The notes under the pieces: generated by a model
What the model saw: only the letters and a program-made list of their open reading frames with translations
The model's database searches: none
What the model was told of the DNA's origin: nothing
Origin: Arthrobacter sp. ISL-5
GTDB lineage: Bacteria > Actinomycetota > Actinomycetes > Actinomycetales > Micrococcaceae
Length of the DNA stretch: 64,000 nucleotides
Assembly: GCF_018613835.1 (NCBI RefSeq)
Contig: NZ_JAGGPM010000006.1
Span: forward strand, 62,001 to 126,000
Reading direction: 5' to 3'
Shown here: positions 36,001 to 45,916 of the stretch, piece after piece
Layout of the letters: each line of letters opens with the position of its first letter
Numbering within the stretch: the first letter of the stretch is position 1
Made by a program: the position numbers and the translations under genes

Positions 36001-37857
36001 TCAGATCCGGAATTGGTGGTTGCGGCGGGGTGTTTGTTTGGGGTCGATGTGGGGTGGCGGGATGAACCAGGGGATGCCTGATCGTATGTGGATGGTCCAT
36101 TGTTCTTTGTGGATGAGGTGGTGGTGGTGGGTGCAGAGGAGGGTGCCGTTGTCGGTGTTGGTGGGTCCGCCGTGTGACCAGTAGGTGGTGTGGTGGGCTT
36201 CGCACCAGGGGGCGGGGATGGTGCAGTTGGGGAAGGCGCAGCCTTGGTCGCGGGCGGTGATGGCTTTGCGGATGTGGGGCGGGAAGATTCTGGTGGTGCG
36301 GCCGATGTCGAGGATGCGGCCTTCGCTGCCGAGCAGGACGGGGATGATGTCGGCGTCGCAGGCGATTTTGCGGATGGTGGCGGGGGTGACGGGGCCGGTG
36401 AAGGTGAACGTTCCGGTGCCGGTCGCGGTGCCGGGAGGCCCGTCTGCCAGGGACGGGTGGTTGCCGCGGGTGGGGCTAGGGTTTCCGGTGGTGTAGCGGG
36501 GTCCGTTGGTTGCGGTGGTTTCGAGGCGGTTGAGGAGGTCCTGGTAGCTGATGGTGACCATGACCTGGGGTCGGAGGCCGCCGGTGGCGGGCAGGGTTCC
36601 GGTGGCGAGGGCAGCCTTGCAGGCGCCGATGAGGCCGTCGAGGAGTTGCTGGGGCCGGGTGCGGCGTTCCAGCGGCGCGTCTGCGGCGGCGGTTTCGGCC
36701 TCCTCGCCGAACCCGGGCCCCGGTAGTGCGCCGTCCGCGTTGTCGGTTCCGCTGTCTCCGCCGTCTCCGCCGTCTCCGCCGTCTCCGCCTGTGCCTGCAT
36801 CGGGGCTGGGTGTGGGTTGGGTGCGGGGGTTGGTGGCGGTGTTCATGACGGTGAGGAGGTGTTCGTATTGGTCGGGGGTGGCGAAGATTTCGAGGTGGTG
36901 GAGTCCGCGGCGGGGGCGGCGGAGGAAGGCGCCTTGGCGGTGGCGGAGGTCTTCTTCGGTGGGTCCGGTGCCGTCCTGGTCGATGGCGTCGGCCCAGCGG
37001 TGGGCGATGCGGGTGAGGAAGTCGTGGTCGTTCTGGATCGCGGTGCGGGTGAGGGTGTGTTCCATCCGGGCGAGGTCGGCGGGGGCGGCGAGGTGGCGGA
37101 CGCGGTCCAGGGCGGTGGTGATGATGGTTCCGGCGCGGGAGGCGATGGTCCCGTTGGTGAGGGCGGCGGCGGTTTCTTCGTAGGCCGGGGGCATGGGCTG
37201 GCCGGTGATGCCGGTGCGGGGGAGTATGGCGGAGGCGAGGGCGAGGCGGCGGCGGGCTTCTCCGGCGCCGATCCTTAGCCGGGTCCTGAGGAACTCGGCG
37301 GTGTTGCGGGATCCGTCATCGGCCGGCGACACCGCCGGGACCGGGACGGAGACCGACGTGGAAGTGGCAGCGGAGCCGGAGGCAGCAGCGGCTTCGGTGC
37401 CGTCGTCCGTGCCTGTGCCCCAGCCGGTGGTCCAGCCCGCGGCTTTGCTCGCGGGTCCGGCGGCGCTGATCGCCTCGGTGCGGGTCCGGTCCACCGCGGC
37501 TGCGCCGAGCAGCTGCAGGTACTCGGCACCGCGGGAGATCTCCTCGGCCAGCCCGGCGAAATCCGCGGCGGCCGGGAAATCGGCCAGGGCCAGCTCACCG
37601 GGTGCGGACGCGATCGCTGCCCCCAGCAGGTCCAGGCAGCGTTTGAGGCTGTCGGTTGCCCCCGTAGTCATGGCATCCCCGCCGGCGGTACCAACGCCGG
37701 CGGCAGCACCGCCGTCGGAAGCCAGGCAATCCGTGCGGGAGGCGGAAGCAGGAACGCTGCGAAGCCGGCGGCCCCGCAGCAGGGCAGCTGCGCTAGGGCC
37801 CGGCGTGACCGCTTGCCCCGCGGTGTGATCCGCTGCGCCTTCCCCAATGGCTTCCAT
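36001..37857 (-). CDS. DUF222 domain HNH endonuclease (13E12 family)
   Basis: 618 residues from ATG. The DUF222 region covers roughly residues 60-470. The C-terminal HNH motif is CAFPNCTIPAPWCEAHHTTYWSHGGPTNTDNGTLLCTHHHHLIH read in pieces, with CxxC and histidines that bind zinc and metal. A GGD repeat lies near residue 360. The family is repeated in many actinobacterial genomes; its role is unresolved, and mobility has been suggested but no inverted repeats or transposase are visible here. The gene is unusually rich in C-ending threonine and proline codons. Confidence 0.88.
   Translation of the reverse strand: MEAIGEGAADHTAGQAVTPGPSAAALLRGRRLRSVPASASRTDCLASDGGAAAGVGTAGGDAMTTGATDSLKRCLDLLGAAIASAPGELALADFPAAADFAGLAEEISRGAEYLQLLGAAAVDRTRTEAISAAGPASKAAGWTTGWGTGTDDGTEAAAASGSAATSTSVSVPVPAVSPADDGSRNTAEFLRTRLRIGAGEARRRLALASAILPRTGITGQPMPPAYEETAAALTNGTIASRAGTIITTALDRVRHLAAPADLARMEHTLTRTAIQNDHDFLTRIAHRWADAIDQDGTGPTEEDLRHRQGAFLRRPRRGLHHLEIFATPDQYEHLLTVMNTATNPRTQPTPSPDAGTGGDGGDGGDGGDSGTDNADGALPGPGFGEEAETAAADAPLERRTRPQQLLDGLIGACKAALATGTLPATGGLRPQVMVTISYQDLLNRLETTATNGPRYTTGNPSPTRGNHPSLADGPPGTATGTGTFTFTGPVTPATIRKIACDADIIPVLLGSEGRILDIGRTTRIFPPHIRKAITARDQGCAFPNCTIPAPWCEAHHTTYWSHGGPTNTDNGTLLCTHHHHLIHKEQWTIHIRSGIPWFIPPPHIDPKQTPRRNHQFRI
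36754..36789. repeat. 9-bp tandem repeat, four units, in the HNH gene
   Basis: GTCTCCGCC is repeated four times without change, encoding GGD repeats on the minus strand. Confidence 0.9.
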
Positions 37858-38020
37858 ATGGAAACTCTGTCAGAGGGGTCTGACATTTAACGGGGACAGC
37901 CAATGTCGCAGACGAGGCTTGCACACGAGGGCAGGGCGGTTCTCGCCAATATCGCAACACCGACCGAGAGTGGCGTTGGTTTATGGGACGTTCGGCACGC
38001 CGGGGGCGTTAGTGCGTGGC

Positions 38021-38415
38021 CTATCCTACGGCGACTTGTGCGTCAATGCCCTGTCCGTAGCGGGCAATTAGCTGACGCCTGACCGCATCAATGTCGCTGG
38101 CTCCGAGTACGTCCACCAGGACGGTGTCGCCATTCGTGGTAATGCCGGTGGCCGTTATGGTGATTGCCTGCGTGCGAAGATGGTCCGTGTCACCGTCCAC
38201 GCGGCGTTGCACTGCCTTGGCTTCCTCCAAGCTCCGAAAAGCGTTTCTTATCCCGACGGTAAATCCCTTGGCGGCAGCCGAGGTGTGGGTGGTTGATCAG
38301 CCCCGACAGGGGCACAGCCAGCCAGCACAGCGCTGGCTATGCTCATCCAGGCGATCGATCTGACATTGCGTATGTTGACCCTGAACGACTCCGGGGAGCG
38401 GTAACGGCGACTCAT
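38021..38415 (-). pseudogene. Small lipoprotein gene with an apparent frameshift
   Basis: One frame starts at ATG 38415 (MSRRYRSPESF...) and gives a basic segment, a hydrophobic core and a lipobox (SAVLAGCAPVGADQPP), then stops at 38248-38250 after RDLPSG. The frame that continues after it reads KGFTVGIRNAFRSLEEAKAVQRRV and runs to GIDAQVAVG at 38021, but has a TGA upstream and only a TTG at 38230 as start. Joining them by a one-base shift near 38262 restores one lipoprotein of about 130 residues. It may be a pseudogene or a sequencing error. Confidence 0.6.
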
Positions 38416-38518
38416 GTTCCATACGAGACTGGCCACGCATGTCGGCTGACCCGAGAATGTATGCGAAGCATATCTCCGGCTGACACCGCGACCAAGAGTT
38501 CTGCCAACGCCCCTGTAC

Positions 38519-39439
38519 CTATCCGACCGCCCATGCGACCACCAGCAGTGCGCCCACGCTGAGCAGCGTGGTGCAGAGGATGACGTCCCGGGCCACGCTC
38601 ATGCCCCGGCCGTAGGGCGACGCGAAAAGAAAGACGTTCTGGGCGGTGGGGAGCGTGGCCATGATCACGCTGGCGAGCAGGTGCTGCCCCTCGAGTCCGA
38701 AGACGAAGCGGCCCAGCACCCAGACAATGAGTGGCATCACGGCGATCTTGAGGAAGGTTGCCACGAGCGTTTCGGTGCGGCCGTCGTCCTTTTGCAGGGG
38801 AGCCTTGCCGGCCAGTGACAGTCCGAACGCGAGCAGGACCATGGGGACTGCGCCGCCGGCCAGCATGTCGATCGGCTTCTGCAGCAAGTCCGGCGCTGTC
38901 CAGCCGGTCAGTGCCACGGCGGCGCCGAGCCCCGAGGCGATGATCATCGGGTTGGCGAACGGCTGGACCAGCAGCCGCTTCCAGGAAATCTTAGAGCCCC
39001 CTGCCAACCCCAGGACGGTGAGGTAGAACGGGGCCATGACAAGGATCTGCACCAGCAGCACCGGCGCCACATGCTGGGCCGTGCCCACCGCGTAGAGGGA
39101 GACGGGAATGCCGATGTTGTTGGCGTTGGCGTAGCTGCTGGCCATGGCGCCCACTGCCGTTTCGGCGGCGGGCCGGCGGAAGAACAGGAAGCTCAGCAGG
39201 CAATAAAGGAGTCCCACTATCGCCGCTGAGAGCAGCGCGAGCGGGGCATCGGTTCCGAGGGCTGCCCGGATATCGCTGCCGGCCACCACCGTGAAGAGGA
39301 GGGCCGGGTTGGTGATATAGAAGGCCGTGCGGGTCAACGCGCCCTGGACCTCGGGGCCCAGGATCCGCAGCCTGGCCGCCAGATAGCCGACGGCGATGAC
39401 CACGGAGACGATGAGTATTCCGGAGACAACGCCGAGCAC
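38519..39439 (-). CDS. AEC-family transporter (auxin efflux carrier fold)
   Basis: 306 residues from GTG. Ten or so transmembrane segments in two repeats are visible; the motif SSYANANNIGIPVSLYAVG and TLPTAQNVFLFASPYG place it in the AEC family. Bacterial members carry malonate, malate or other organic acids. It is the last gene on the minus strand of the glucarate locus, 117 bp after gudD with a strong hairpin between. A role in moving a dicarboxylate is likely but not proved. Confidence 0.88.
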   Translation of the reverse strand: MLGVVSGILIVSVVIAVGYLAARLRILGPEVQGALTRTAFYITNPALLFTVVAGSDIRAALGTDAPLALLSAAIVGLLYCLLSFLFFRRPAAETAVGAMASSYANANNIGIPVSLYAVGTAQHVAPVLLVQILVMAPFYLTVLGLAGGSKISWKRLLVQPFANPMIIASGLGAAVALTGWTAPDLLQKPIDMLAGGAVPMVLLAFGLSLAGKAPLQKDDGRTETLVATFLKIAVMPLIVWVLGRFVFGLEGQHLLASVIMATLPTAQNVFLFASPYGRGMSVARDVILCTTLLSVGALLVVAWAVG

Positions 39440-39474
39440 TCTGCGCCCTTCTATTTATCTGTGTACACGTGGCT

Positions 39475-39519
39475 CCGCACAGCCGGGCCTCCTGTTGCGG
39501 GGGAGGTCCGGCCGTGCGG
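39475..39519. terminator. Intergenic hairpin between gudD and the AEC gene
   Basis: An 18-bp nearly perfect stem (CCGCACAGCCGGGCCTCC / GGAGGTCCGGCCGTGCGG) with a 9-base loop lies in the 117-bp gap. No T-run follows on the minus strand, so it may act as a partial terminator or an RNA stabiliser rather than a full stop. Confidence 0.55.
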
Positions 39520-39556
39520 AAGGTCTAGTAACTTTCTACCGCATCGTGGATCCGGG

Positions 39557-40885
39557 CTACCGCACCAGGCAGGGCCGCTTCGGATCGAAGGACCAGCCGT
39601 CGATGTAGAACTGCATGCCGATGCTGTCGTCGCGGGCGTCGAGTCCGTGTTCAAGGTACAGCTGGTGGGCCTTGTCCAGCGCCTCGCGGCCCAGCTCGAT
39701 GCCGAGACCCGGAGCATCCGGAACCTCGATGGCGCCGCCCTTGATCTGCAGCGGCTGCTTGGTGAGGCCCTGGCCATCCTGCCAGATCCAGTGCGTGTCC
39801 AGTGCCGTGATCTCGCCTGGTGCGGCCGCACCGGTGTGGGTGAACATGGCCAGCGAGATGTCGAAGTGGTTGTTCGAGTGCGAGCCCCAGGTGAGGCCGA
39901 ACTCGTGGCACATCTGCGCCACCCGGACGGACCCGTGCATAGTCCAGAAATGCGGGTCGGCCAGCGGGATGTCGACGGCGTTGCTGCGGATGGCGTGCGA
40001 CATCTCCCGCCAGTCCGTGGCGATCATGTTCGTGGCGGTCTTCAGGCCGGTGGCGCGGCGGAACTCGGCCATGACCTCGCGTCCGGAGAAGCGCCCTTCG
40101 GCGCCGCAAGGGTCCTCGGCGTAGGCAACGACACCCTGCATCCGCTTGCCGAGCCGGATGGCTTCCTCAAGAAGCCAGCCGCCGTTGGGGTCGAGCGTGA
40201 CGCGTGCCTCGGGGAAGCGCTTGGCCAGGGCCGTGACCACGTCAACCTCGTCATCACCGGACAGCACCCCGCCCTTGAGCTTGAAGTCGCTGAATCCGTA
40301 GCGCTCCTGGGCGGCCTCGGCCAGGGCAACCACGGCCTCCGGGGTCATGGCCTCCTGGCGGCGCAGCTTTTCCCACCGGTCCGACGGCGCGTCCTCCACG
40401 AGGTACGGCAGATTGGTCCTGCTGTGGTCGCCGATAAAGAAGAGGTAGCCCAGCATGGGCACGGACGTGCGCTGCTGCCCGTCGCCCAGCAGTTCCGCGA
40501 CCGGCACGCCGAGGAACTGGCCGTGGAGGTCCAGCAGTGCGGATTCGACGGCGGTGACGGCGTGGACGGTGGTGCGCAGGTCGAACGTCTGCAGGCCCCG
40601 GCCGCCGGCGTCGCGGTCCGCGAATTCCGCTGCGATCTCGCGCAGCAGGGAACGGTAGCGGGCCACCGGTTTGCCGGTGATGAATGCTCCGGCCTCCTCG
40701 ATGGTGGTGCGGATCTTCTCCCCGCCGGGCACTTCGCCGAGGCCGGTGCGGCCGTCCGAGTCCGTAATGATGACGACGTTGCGCGTGAAGAACGGTCCGT
40801 GCGCGCCGCTGAGGTTCATCAGCATGCTGTCGTGCCCGGCGACCGGGACCACTTCGACGCGGGCAACGCTTGGCTGGGTGCTCAT
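39557..40885 (-). CDS. gudD: D-glucarate dehydratase
   Basis: 442 residues from ATG 40885, overlapping the upstream stop codon (ATGA). The GudD residues are all present: FKLKGG (KxK), [37 protein letters not shown] and [15 protein letters not shown] with the catalytic histidine. It dehydrates D-glucarate (and L-idarate) to 5-keto-4-deoxy-D-glucarate. Downstream steps are encoded just upstream in the same direction (2,5-dioxovalerate dehydrogenase and kdgD). Confidence 0.96.
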   Translation of the reverse strand: MSTQPSVARVEVVPVAGHDSMLMNLSGAHGPFFTRNVVIITDSDGRTGLGEVPGGEKIRTTIEEAGAFITGKPVARYRSLLREIAAEFADRDAGGRGLQTFDLRTTVHAVTAVESALLDLHGQFLGVPVAELLGDGQQRTSVPMLGYLFFIGDHSRTNLPYLVEDAPSDRWEKLRRQEAMTPEAVVALAEAAQERYGFSDFKLKGGVLSGDDEVDVVTALAKRFPEARVTLDPNGGWLLEEAIRLGKRMQGVVAYAEDPCGAEGRFSGREVMAEFRRATGLKTATNMIATDWREMSHAIRSNAVDIPLADPHFWTMHGSVRVAQMCHEFGLTWGSHSNNHFDISLAMFTHTGAAAPGEITALDTHWIWQDGQGLTKQPLQIKGGAIEVPDAPGLGIELGREALDKAHQLYLEHGLDARDDSIGMQFYIDGWSFDPKRPCLVR

Positions 40886-42498
40886 GCGTTGACCTCGTGC
40901 CTTGCGTCGGCTGCGGCTTCTACAGTGCCGTCGATCCGGCGGTTCAACTGCCACGGGTTGGCGTCCTGGAGCGACGCCGGCAGCAGTTCCTGCGGCAGGT
41001 TCTGGTAGGCGACAGGCCGCAGGAAGCGGTTGATGGCCAGAGTGCCCACGGACGTGGTGCGCGTGTCGGAGGTCGCCGGGAAGGGACCGCCGTGGACCAT
41101 GGCGTGGCCCACTTCGACGCCGGTGGGCCAGCCGTTGACAATGATCCGGCCGACCTTCTGCTCGAGTGCGGGCAGAAGCTGCGCCGCCGTCGGGTAGTCC
41201 TCTTCGGTGAGCTGCAGGGAAGCGGTGAGCTGCCCTTCGATCCGCTTGGTCGCCTGGATGAGTTCCTCGGCGGTGGAGTAGCGGATCACCAGGCTGGCCG
41301 CACCGAAGATTTCGGCGTGCAGCACATCGTTGGACACGAAGTCTGAGATATCGGTTCCGAAGATGGTGGGCGCCGGCGCATTCTTCGTGGCACCTTCGGT
41401 GCCTTTGCCGACGACGCTGACGTTGTCGGCGCCGCCGAGCGCCTCGGCACCGGAATTCCAGGACACAGCGATGCCTTCGGTCAGCATTGTCTGGCCCGCA
41501 CAGGCGGAGACGGCGCGGCCGACGGCGGCAGCCAGTTTGTCGCCTGCCTCGCCGACGGGGGCGAACAGCAGGCCGGGGGAGGTGCAGAGCTGCCCGGAGC
41601 TGCCGGTGACAGCGGTGACGTACTGCCGGGCGAGTGCGTCAATTTGTTCGGCGGAGCCGTTCAGGGCGCCGGGGAAGACGAACACGGGGTTGAGGGAGGA
41701 CATTTCCGCATAGACCGGGATGGGCTCGGGGCGCGCGGCCGCGGTGCGCATCAGGGAGATGCCGGCGCTCTGGGAGCCGGTGAAGCCGACGGCCTTGATG
41801 GCCGGGTCCGCCACGAGGGCCTGGCCAATGCTGCTGCCGGGGCCGTAGATCAGGGAGAAGACGCCGGGGTGAAGCCCGAAGTCCTTGACCGCCTTCACGA
41901 TGGCCTGGCCGACCAGTTCGCTCGTGCCGGGGTGGGCGTTGTGGGCCTTGAAGACCACGGGGCAGCCGGCGGCGAGGGCGGAGGCGGTGTCTCCTCCCGC
42001 CGTCGAGAAGGCCAGTGGGAAGTTGCTGGCGCCGAAAACGGCCACCGGGCCGAGCGGGATCTGGCGCTGGCGGATATCGGCGCGAGGCAGGGGCGTGCGG
42101 TCCGGCAGGGCCGGATCAATCCGGACGCCGCGGAAGTCGCCCTGGCGGACCACGTTGGCGAACAGCCGCAGCTGGCCGGTGGTGCGCGCCCGCTCACCCT
42201 GCAGGCGGGCTGCCGGCAGGCCGGTTTCGCGGCCAGCACGGATGATGAGTTCGTCGCCGATGGCTTCTATGTTGTCAGCGATGGCTTCAAGGAAGGCGGC
42301 GTGCGTCTCGGGGTCCAGTGCGCTGAAGGACTCGAAGGCCTCCGCCGCGGCTGCGGTTGCGGCCTTGAGCTGTTCCTCGGTGATCAGCCTGTACGCGGGT
42401 TCGAGCTGTTCGTTGGTGGCGGGATCGAAGCCGAAGGCGGTTTTGCCTTCGCCGGCGACCGGTTGCCCGGCAATCAGGGAGTGTCCGGTGAGGGTCAC
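40882..42498 (-). CDS. 2,5-dioxovalerate (alpha-ketoglutarate semialdehyde) dehydrogenase
   Basis: 538 residues from ATG. An aldehyde dehydrogenase of the NADP-dependent dioxovalerate type: [31 protein letters not shown], and the catalytic cysteine in [16 protein letters not shown]. It oxidises alpha-ketoglutarate semialdehyde to 2-oxoglutarate. It sits between kdgD and gudD with ATGA overlap to gudD. A second gene of this type is at 62177-63748. Confidence 0.94.
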   Translation of the reverse strand: MTLTGHSLIAGQPVAGEGKTAFGFDPATNEQLEPAYRLITEEQLKAATAAAAEAFESFSALDPETHAAFLEAIADNIEAIGDELIIRAGRETGLPAARLQGERARTTGQLRLFANVVRQGDFRGVRIDPALPDRTPLPRADIRQRQIPLGPVAVFGASNFPLAFSTAGGDTASALAAGCPVVFKAHNAHPGTSELVGQAIVKAVKDFGLHPGVFSLIYGPGSSIGQALVADPAIKAVGFTGSQSAGISLMRTAAARPEPIPVYAEMSSLNPVFVFPGALNGSAEQIDALARQYVTAVTGSSGQLCTSPGLLFAPVGEAGDKLAAAVGRAVSACAGQTMLTEGIAVSWNSGAEALGGADNVSVVGKGTEGATKNAPAPTIFGTDISDFVSNDVLHAEIFGAASLVIRYSTAEELIQATKRIEGQLTASLQLTEEDYPTAAQLLPALEQKVGRIIVNGWPTGVEVGHAMVHGGPFPATSDTRTTSVGTLAINRFLRPVAYQNLPQELLPASLQDANPWQLNRRIDGTVEAAADARHEVNA

Positions 42499-42539
42499 GG
42501 TGGTTCCTCCTAGGAGTCGGTGGATCAGGAGAGGGTGGA

Positions 42540-43454
42540 TCAGGAGACGGTGGCGATGAGGGCCTTGAGATCGGCGAGGTCCTGGGGCGCCAGGTTCTGC
42601 AGCGGGGGGCGAACTCCGCCGGCCGAGCGGCCGATCGCGTCAAGGCCGCCCTTGACGATGGAGACAGCGTAGCCCTTGACCCGGTCGCGGATGTCCAGGT
42701 ACGGAATGACGAACTCGTTGAGCTTCTTGTTGACCGCCACGCGGTCGTGGTTGCGGACGTCCTGGTAGAAATCGAGGGCGAACTGCGGGACGAAGTTGTA
42801 CATGGCGCTGGAGTAGGTGCTCATGCCCAGCTGCAGCAGCGGAAGCGCGAAGGTTTCGGCCGTGGGGAGCCCGCCGAGGTAGAACAGGCGGTCCCCGAGC
42901 TTGGCGTAGACGCGGGCGTCGTGTTCGAGGTCGCCCACGCCGTCCTTGAAGCCGATCAGGTTTTCGTGGCGGTCGGCCAGCGTGGCCACCGTGGTGTCCT
43001 TGTAGATCGCGTTGGCGCGGTTGTAGATGATCACGCCGAGCGACGTGGCCTTGCAGATGGCGCTGACGTGCTCGATCAGGCCGCCCTGGTCTGCTTCGGT
43101 CAGGTACGGCGGGAGGAGCAGGATGCCTTCGGCCCCGGCGGCTTCGGCCGCTTTGGCGTTTTCGATGGCCTGGGCCGTGGATCCGCCGGCCGAGGCCAGC
43201 ACAGGAACCAGGTGTCCGACTTCCTCGACGGCGGCACGCACCACGCGCTCGGACTCGGCAGGCGTGAGGGAAAAGCCTTCGCCCGTGCCGCCGGCTGCGA
43301 ACAGGCCCGCCACCGGGTAGCTGGCCTGCCAGGCCAGGTGCTTGCGGTAGTTCTCTTCGTCGAACTGCAGCTGGGCGTCGAAGGATGTCACCGGGAAGGA
43401 GAGCAGCCCTTCCTTGAGGACGTTAGCGAGTTCCTGGGGTGAGTATTTTGCCAC
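42540..43454 (-). CDS. kdgD: 5-dehydro-4-deoxyglucarate dehydratase
   Basis: 304 residues from ATG. DapA-superfamily barrel: [37 protein letters not shown], tyrosine of [12 protein letters not shown] and lysine of [14 protein letters not shown]. It dehydrates and decarboxylates 5-keto-4-deoxy-D-glucarate to alpha-ketoglutarate semialdehyde. The 41-bp spacing to the dehydrogenase gene and the same orientation support one transcript. It is related to the protein at 25208-26113. Confidence 0.95.
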   Translation of the reverse strand: MAKYSPQELANVLKEGLLSFPVTSFDAQLQFDEENYRKHLAWQASYPVAGLFAAGGTGEGFSLTPAESERVVRAAVEEVGHLVPVLASAGGSTAQAIENAKAAEAAGAEGILLLPPYLTEADQGGLIEHVSAICKATSLGVIIYNRANAIYKDTTVATLADRHENLIGFKDGVGDLEHDARVYAKLGDRLFYLGGLPTAETFALPLLQLGMSTYSSAMYNFVPQFALDFYQDVRNHDRVAVNKKLNEFVIPYLDIRDRVKGYAVSIVKGGLDAIGRSAGGVRPPLQNLAPQDLADLKALIATVS

Positions 43455-43566
43455 GGGATGGTCCTTGGAGTTGGCGCCGCGGGCGGCGGAGGTGGTGTGG
43501 TTCGTCTTCAGCCTAGGCAGCTAATTCATGCCTGTCTAAGCCTATTTATGTATTGATTAATACCCT

Positions 43567-44557
43567 TTAGGCATTGCTGTCCTGCGGGTTCGGCCGGTGC
43601 GTCTCGGTGAACGTGTCCGTCGTGACCGTCCATGACCTGGCCTGTTCGCGATGCTGAATCCGAGCCCGGGACGGGAGGGCACATGCATGTGCCCGCCGCT
43701 GATCTCGAGGCGCTCGTCGAAGAGCGGCTCCAGCCAGTCGAAGTGCTCCACCCACGTATCCAGTTCGTAGGCGGCCGACAGGTGGATATGGATTTCCATG
43801 GCAAAGTGCGGCGCCATGTCCATCTTGGCCTGTTCCCCCAGCGCCATGATCTTCAGGAACGGCGTAATGCCTCCGACCCGCGGAGCGTCAGGCTGGATGA
43901 AGTCCACGGCGCCGCGCCGGATGAGTTCGTAGTGGTCGGCGGTACTGGTGAGCATTTCACCGGTGGCTATCGGAGTTGCGAGTTGGCGGGCGAGTTCGGC
44001 GTGGCCGTCGGCATCGTAGGCATCCAGCGGCTCCTCGATCCAGGTCAGCCCGTGTTCCTCAAGGGCGAGCCCCATGCGGATTGCGGTGGTGCGGTTCCAC
44101 TGCTGGCATCGACCATCAGCGGGACATCGTCGCCCAGGGCCGACCGGACGGCGGCAACACGGCTGAGGTCCAGCCGGCGGTCAGGCTGGCCGACCTTGAT
44201 CTTGATCCCGCCGATGCCGGCGGCGAGTGATGCCTGGGCGTTGGTGATCAACTCATCGATGGGCGTGGAAAGATATCCGCCCGACGTGTTGTAGCAGGGG
44301 ACCGAGTCCCGGTGCGCACCGATCAGTGCGGGAGCGAGTTCCCGTGCGTGGGCGTACAGGGCCGGCGCGCCTGCCCGCAGGGCATAGCTGTAGCCGACGC
44401 CTTCGTGGCCCTCCTCGGACTGGATTTCCGCGAACAGGAACGCCACCTCGGAGAGCGGCTTCTGCTTCCCGGTGAGCACCTTGGCGTCACTGGCGGGCTT
44501 CTGCAGGGGCAGGATCACCAGGGACACCTTGACGGAACTGATCCGGTCATTCACCAT
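43567..44557 (-). pseudogene. Talarate/galactarate-dehydratase-like enolase-superfamily gene, frameshifted twice
   Basis: The N-terminal part (from ATG 44557) reads VNDRISSVKVSLVILPLQKP and reaches IKIKVGQ and LMVDA. It then shifts at about 44095-44105, where the sequence appears to lack four bases of an expected VDANQQWNRT stretch. The other frame continues with GLTWIEEPLDAYD, IATGEML, DAPRVGGI and MAPHFAMEIHIHL. A second shift at about 43650 breaks GLGFSI; the expected end EQARSWTV... stops at 43567. The KxK, glutamate and histidine residues survive in pieces. Two separate lesions favour a pseudogene. Confidence 0.8.
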
Positions 44558-45843
44558 CGCGGGGATTCCAGTTCGTAGTCGGGGTGGAGGCTCTGCATGT
44601 AACCGGTGTCGTCACGGCTGAGCATGCCGGACTTCAGGTACTGCTCGTGGAGGCGGGCCAGGGCATCGCGGTCCAGTTCCACGCCCAGTCCGGGCGCGGT
44701 GGGAACACCGACGGCCCCGTTCCGGAAAACCAGCGGTCCGGGCACGATGACATCTTCCCCGGCGTCTTTCCACGGCCAGTGCGTATCGCAGGCGTAGTCC
44801 AGGTTTGGCGTGGCGGCGGCCAGATGAACCATGGCCGCCAGGCTGATGCCCAGGTGCGAGTTGGAGTGCATGGACAGCCCTAGGCCGAAGGTTTCCGATA
44901 TGCCGGCCAGGGCCTGAGAGCGGCGGAGGCCGCCCCAGAAGTGGTGGTCCGAGAGGACGACGTCGACGGCGCCGGCCGCAACGGACGGGGGCACGTCGCC
45001 GAAGCTGACCACGCACATGTTGGTTGCGAGGGGCATGGACACGTTGCGTCGCACCTCGGCCATCCCGGCGAGGCCCGGCGTGGGGTCCTCAAGGTATTCC
45101 AGGACCCCGTCGAGTTCCTTGCCCACCCGAATGGACGTGTCCACAGTCCAGGCGGCATTGGGGTCGATTCGCAGCGGCAGGTCCGGGAACTCGGCCCGGA
45201 GAGCCCGGATGGCGTCCACTTCCTGCTCGGGAGGGAACACGCCGGCCTTGAGCTTCAGGGCCGTGAAGCCGTATTCATCCACCATGCGGCGGGCCTGGCG
45301 CACTATTCCTTCCGGATCCAGTGCCGCTCCCCAAGAATCCTCCTCGTGGCCGGGATGCCCCGCCCATTTGTAAAAGAGGTAGCCGCTGAACGGGATCTCG
45401 TCCCGGACCGCGCCTCCGAGCAGGTCGCTCACAGGACGTCCGAGGACCTTTCCCTGGATATCCAGCGCAGCCACATCGAAGGGGGACAACACCCGGTCCG
45501 GCGTGCTGGAACCGGTCACCATTCCCGACATCCCGTGGCCGCCGACGGTGGTGTCGGCGGTGAGGGCCCTGGTGACCCGCTGGCGCATCTCGTTGATGTT
45601 GAAGACATCGGTCCCGGCCAGGGCTTCCGCGGCGAGCTGCAGCCGCTTCAGGTGCGGGGCGTCCCCGTAGGTCTCTCCGAGGCCCGAGATGCCGGTGTCG
45701 GTGGTGACCTCCACGATGGCACGCAGCGCAAACGGCTCGTGCACGCCAACCGCGTTAAGAAGGGGTGGATCCTTGAATGCCACCGGGGTGATGGCGATGT
45801 CCTTGATGCGGTGTGGCCCGGCGGGGCTGAGGGGGTGGTTCAC
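44551..45843 (-). CDS. Glucarate-dehydratase-related enolase-superfamily protein (GudX-like)
   Basis: 430 residues from GTG 45843, which has CAGGAG upstream; an ATG at 45879 would add 12 basic residues. All superfamily residues are kept: ALKLKAGV (KxK), LRIDPNAAW, YLEDPTPG, ATNMCVVSFGD, VLSDHHFWGG and LSMHSNSHLG with the histidine. It differs from gudD in the MIATDWREM and SNNHFDI blocks, so the substrate may differ. It overlaps the following pseudogene by seven bases and follows the stress-protein gene by about 73 bp. Confidence 0.88.
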   Translation of the reverse strand: MNHPLSPAGPHRIKDIAITPVAFKDPPLLNAVGVHEPFALRAIVEVTTDTGISGLGETYGDAPHLKRLQLAAEALAGTDVFNINEMRQRVTRALTADTTVGGHGMSGMVTGSSTPDRVLSPFDVAALDIQGKVLGRPVSDLLGGAVRDEIPFSGYLFYKWAGHPGHEEDSWGAALDPEGIVRQARRMVDEYGFTALKLKAGVFPPEQEVDAIRALRAEFPDLPLRIDPNAAWTVDTSIRVGKELDGVLEYLEDPTPGLAGMAEVRRNVSMPLATNMCVVSFGDVPPSVAAGAVDVVLSDHHFWGGLRRSQALAGISETFGLGLSMHSNSHLGISLAAMVHLAAATPNLDYACDTHWPWKDAGEDVIVPGPLVFRNGAVGVPTAPGLGVELDRDALARLHEQYLKSGMLSRDDTGYMQSLHPDYELESPRW

Positions 45844-45916
45844 GGCTCTGGTTGCTCCTGGCTTCTTAGCCTGGCGCATGACGTTCGCGCCGGGCGTGGA
45901 CTGCGATGGGGTGGGG

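Noticed and set aside
36001..37857. HNH gene as a mobile element or homing endonuclease
   Set aside because: DUF222/13E12 genes are often called mobile, but I see no terminal repeats, target duplication, transposase or intein/intron context.
39461..41008. 515-codon plus-strand frame opposite gudD
   Set aside because: It is antisense to gudD, whose active-site motifs are complete.
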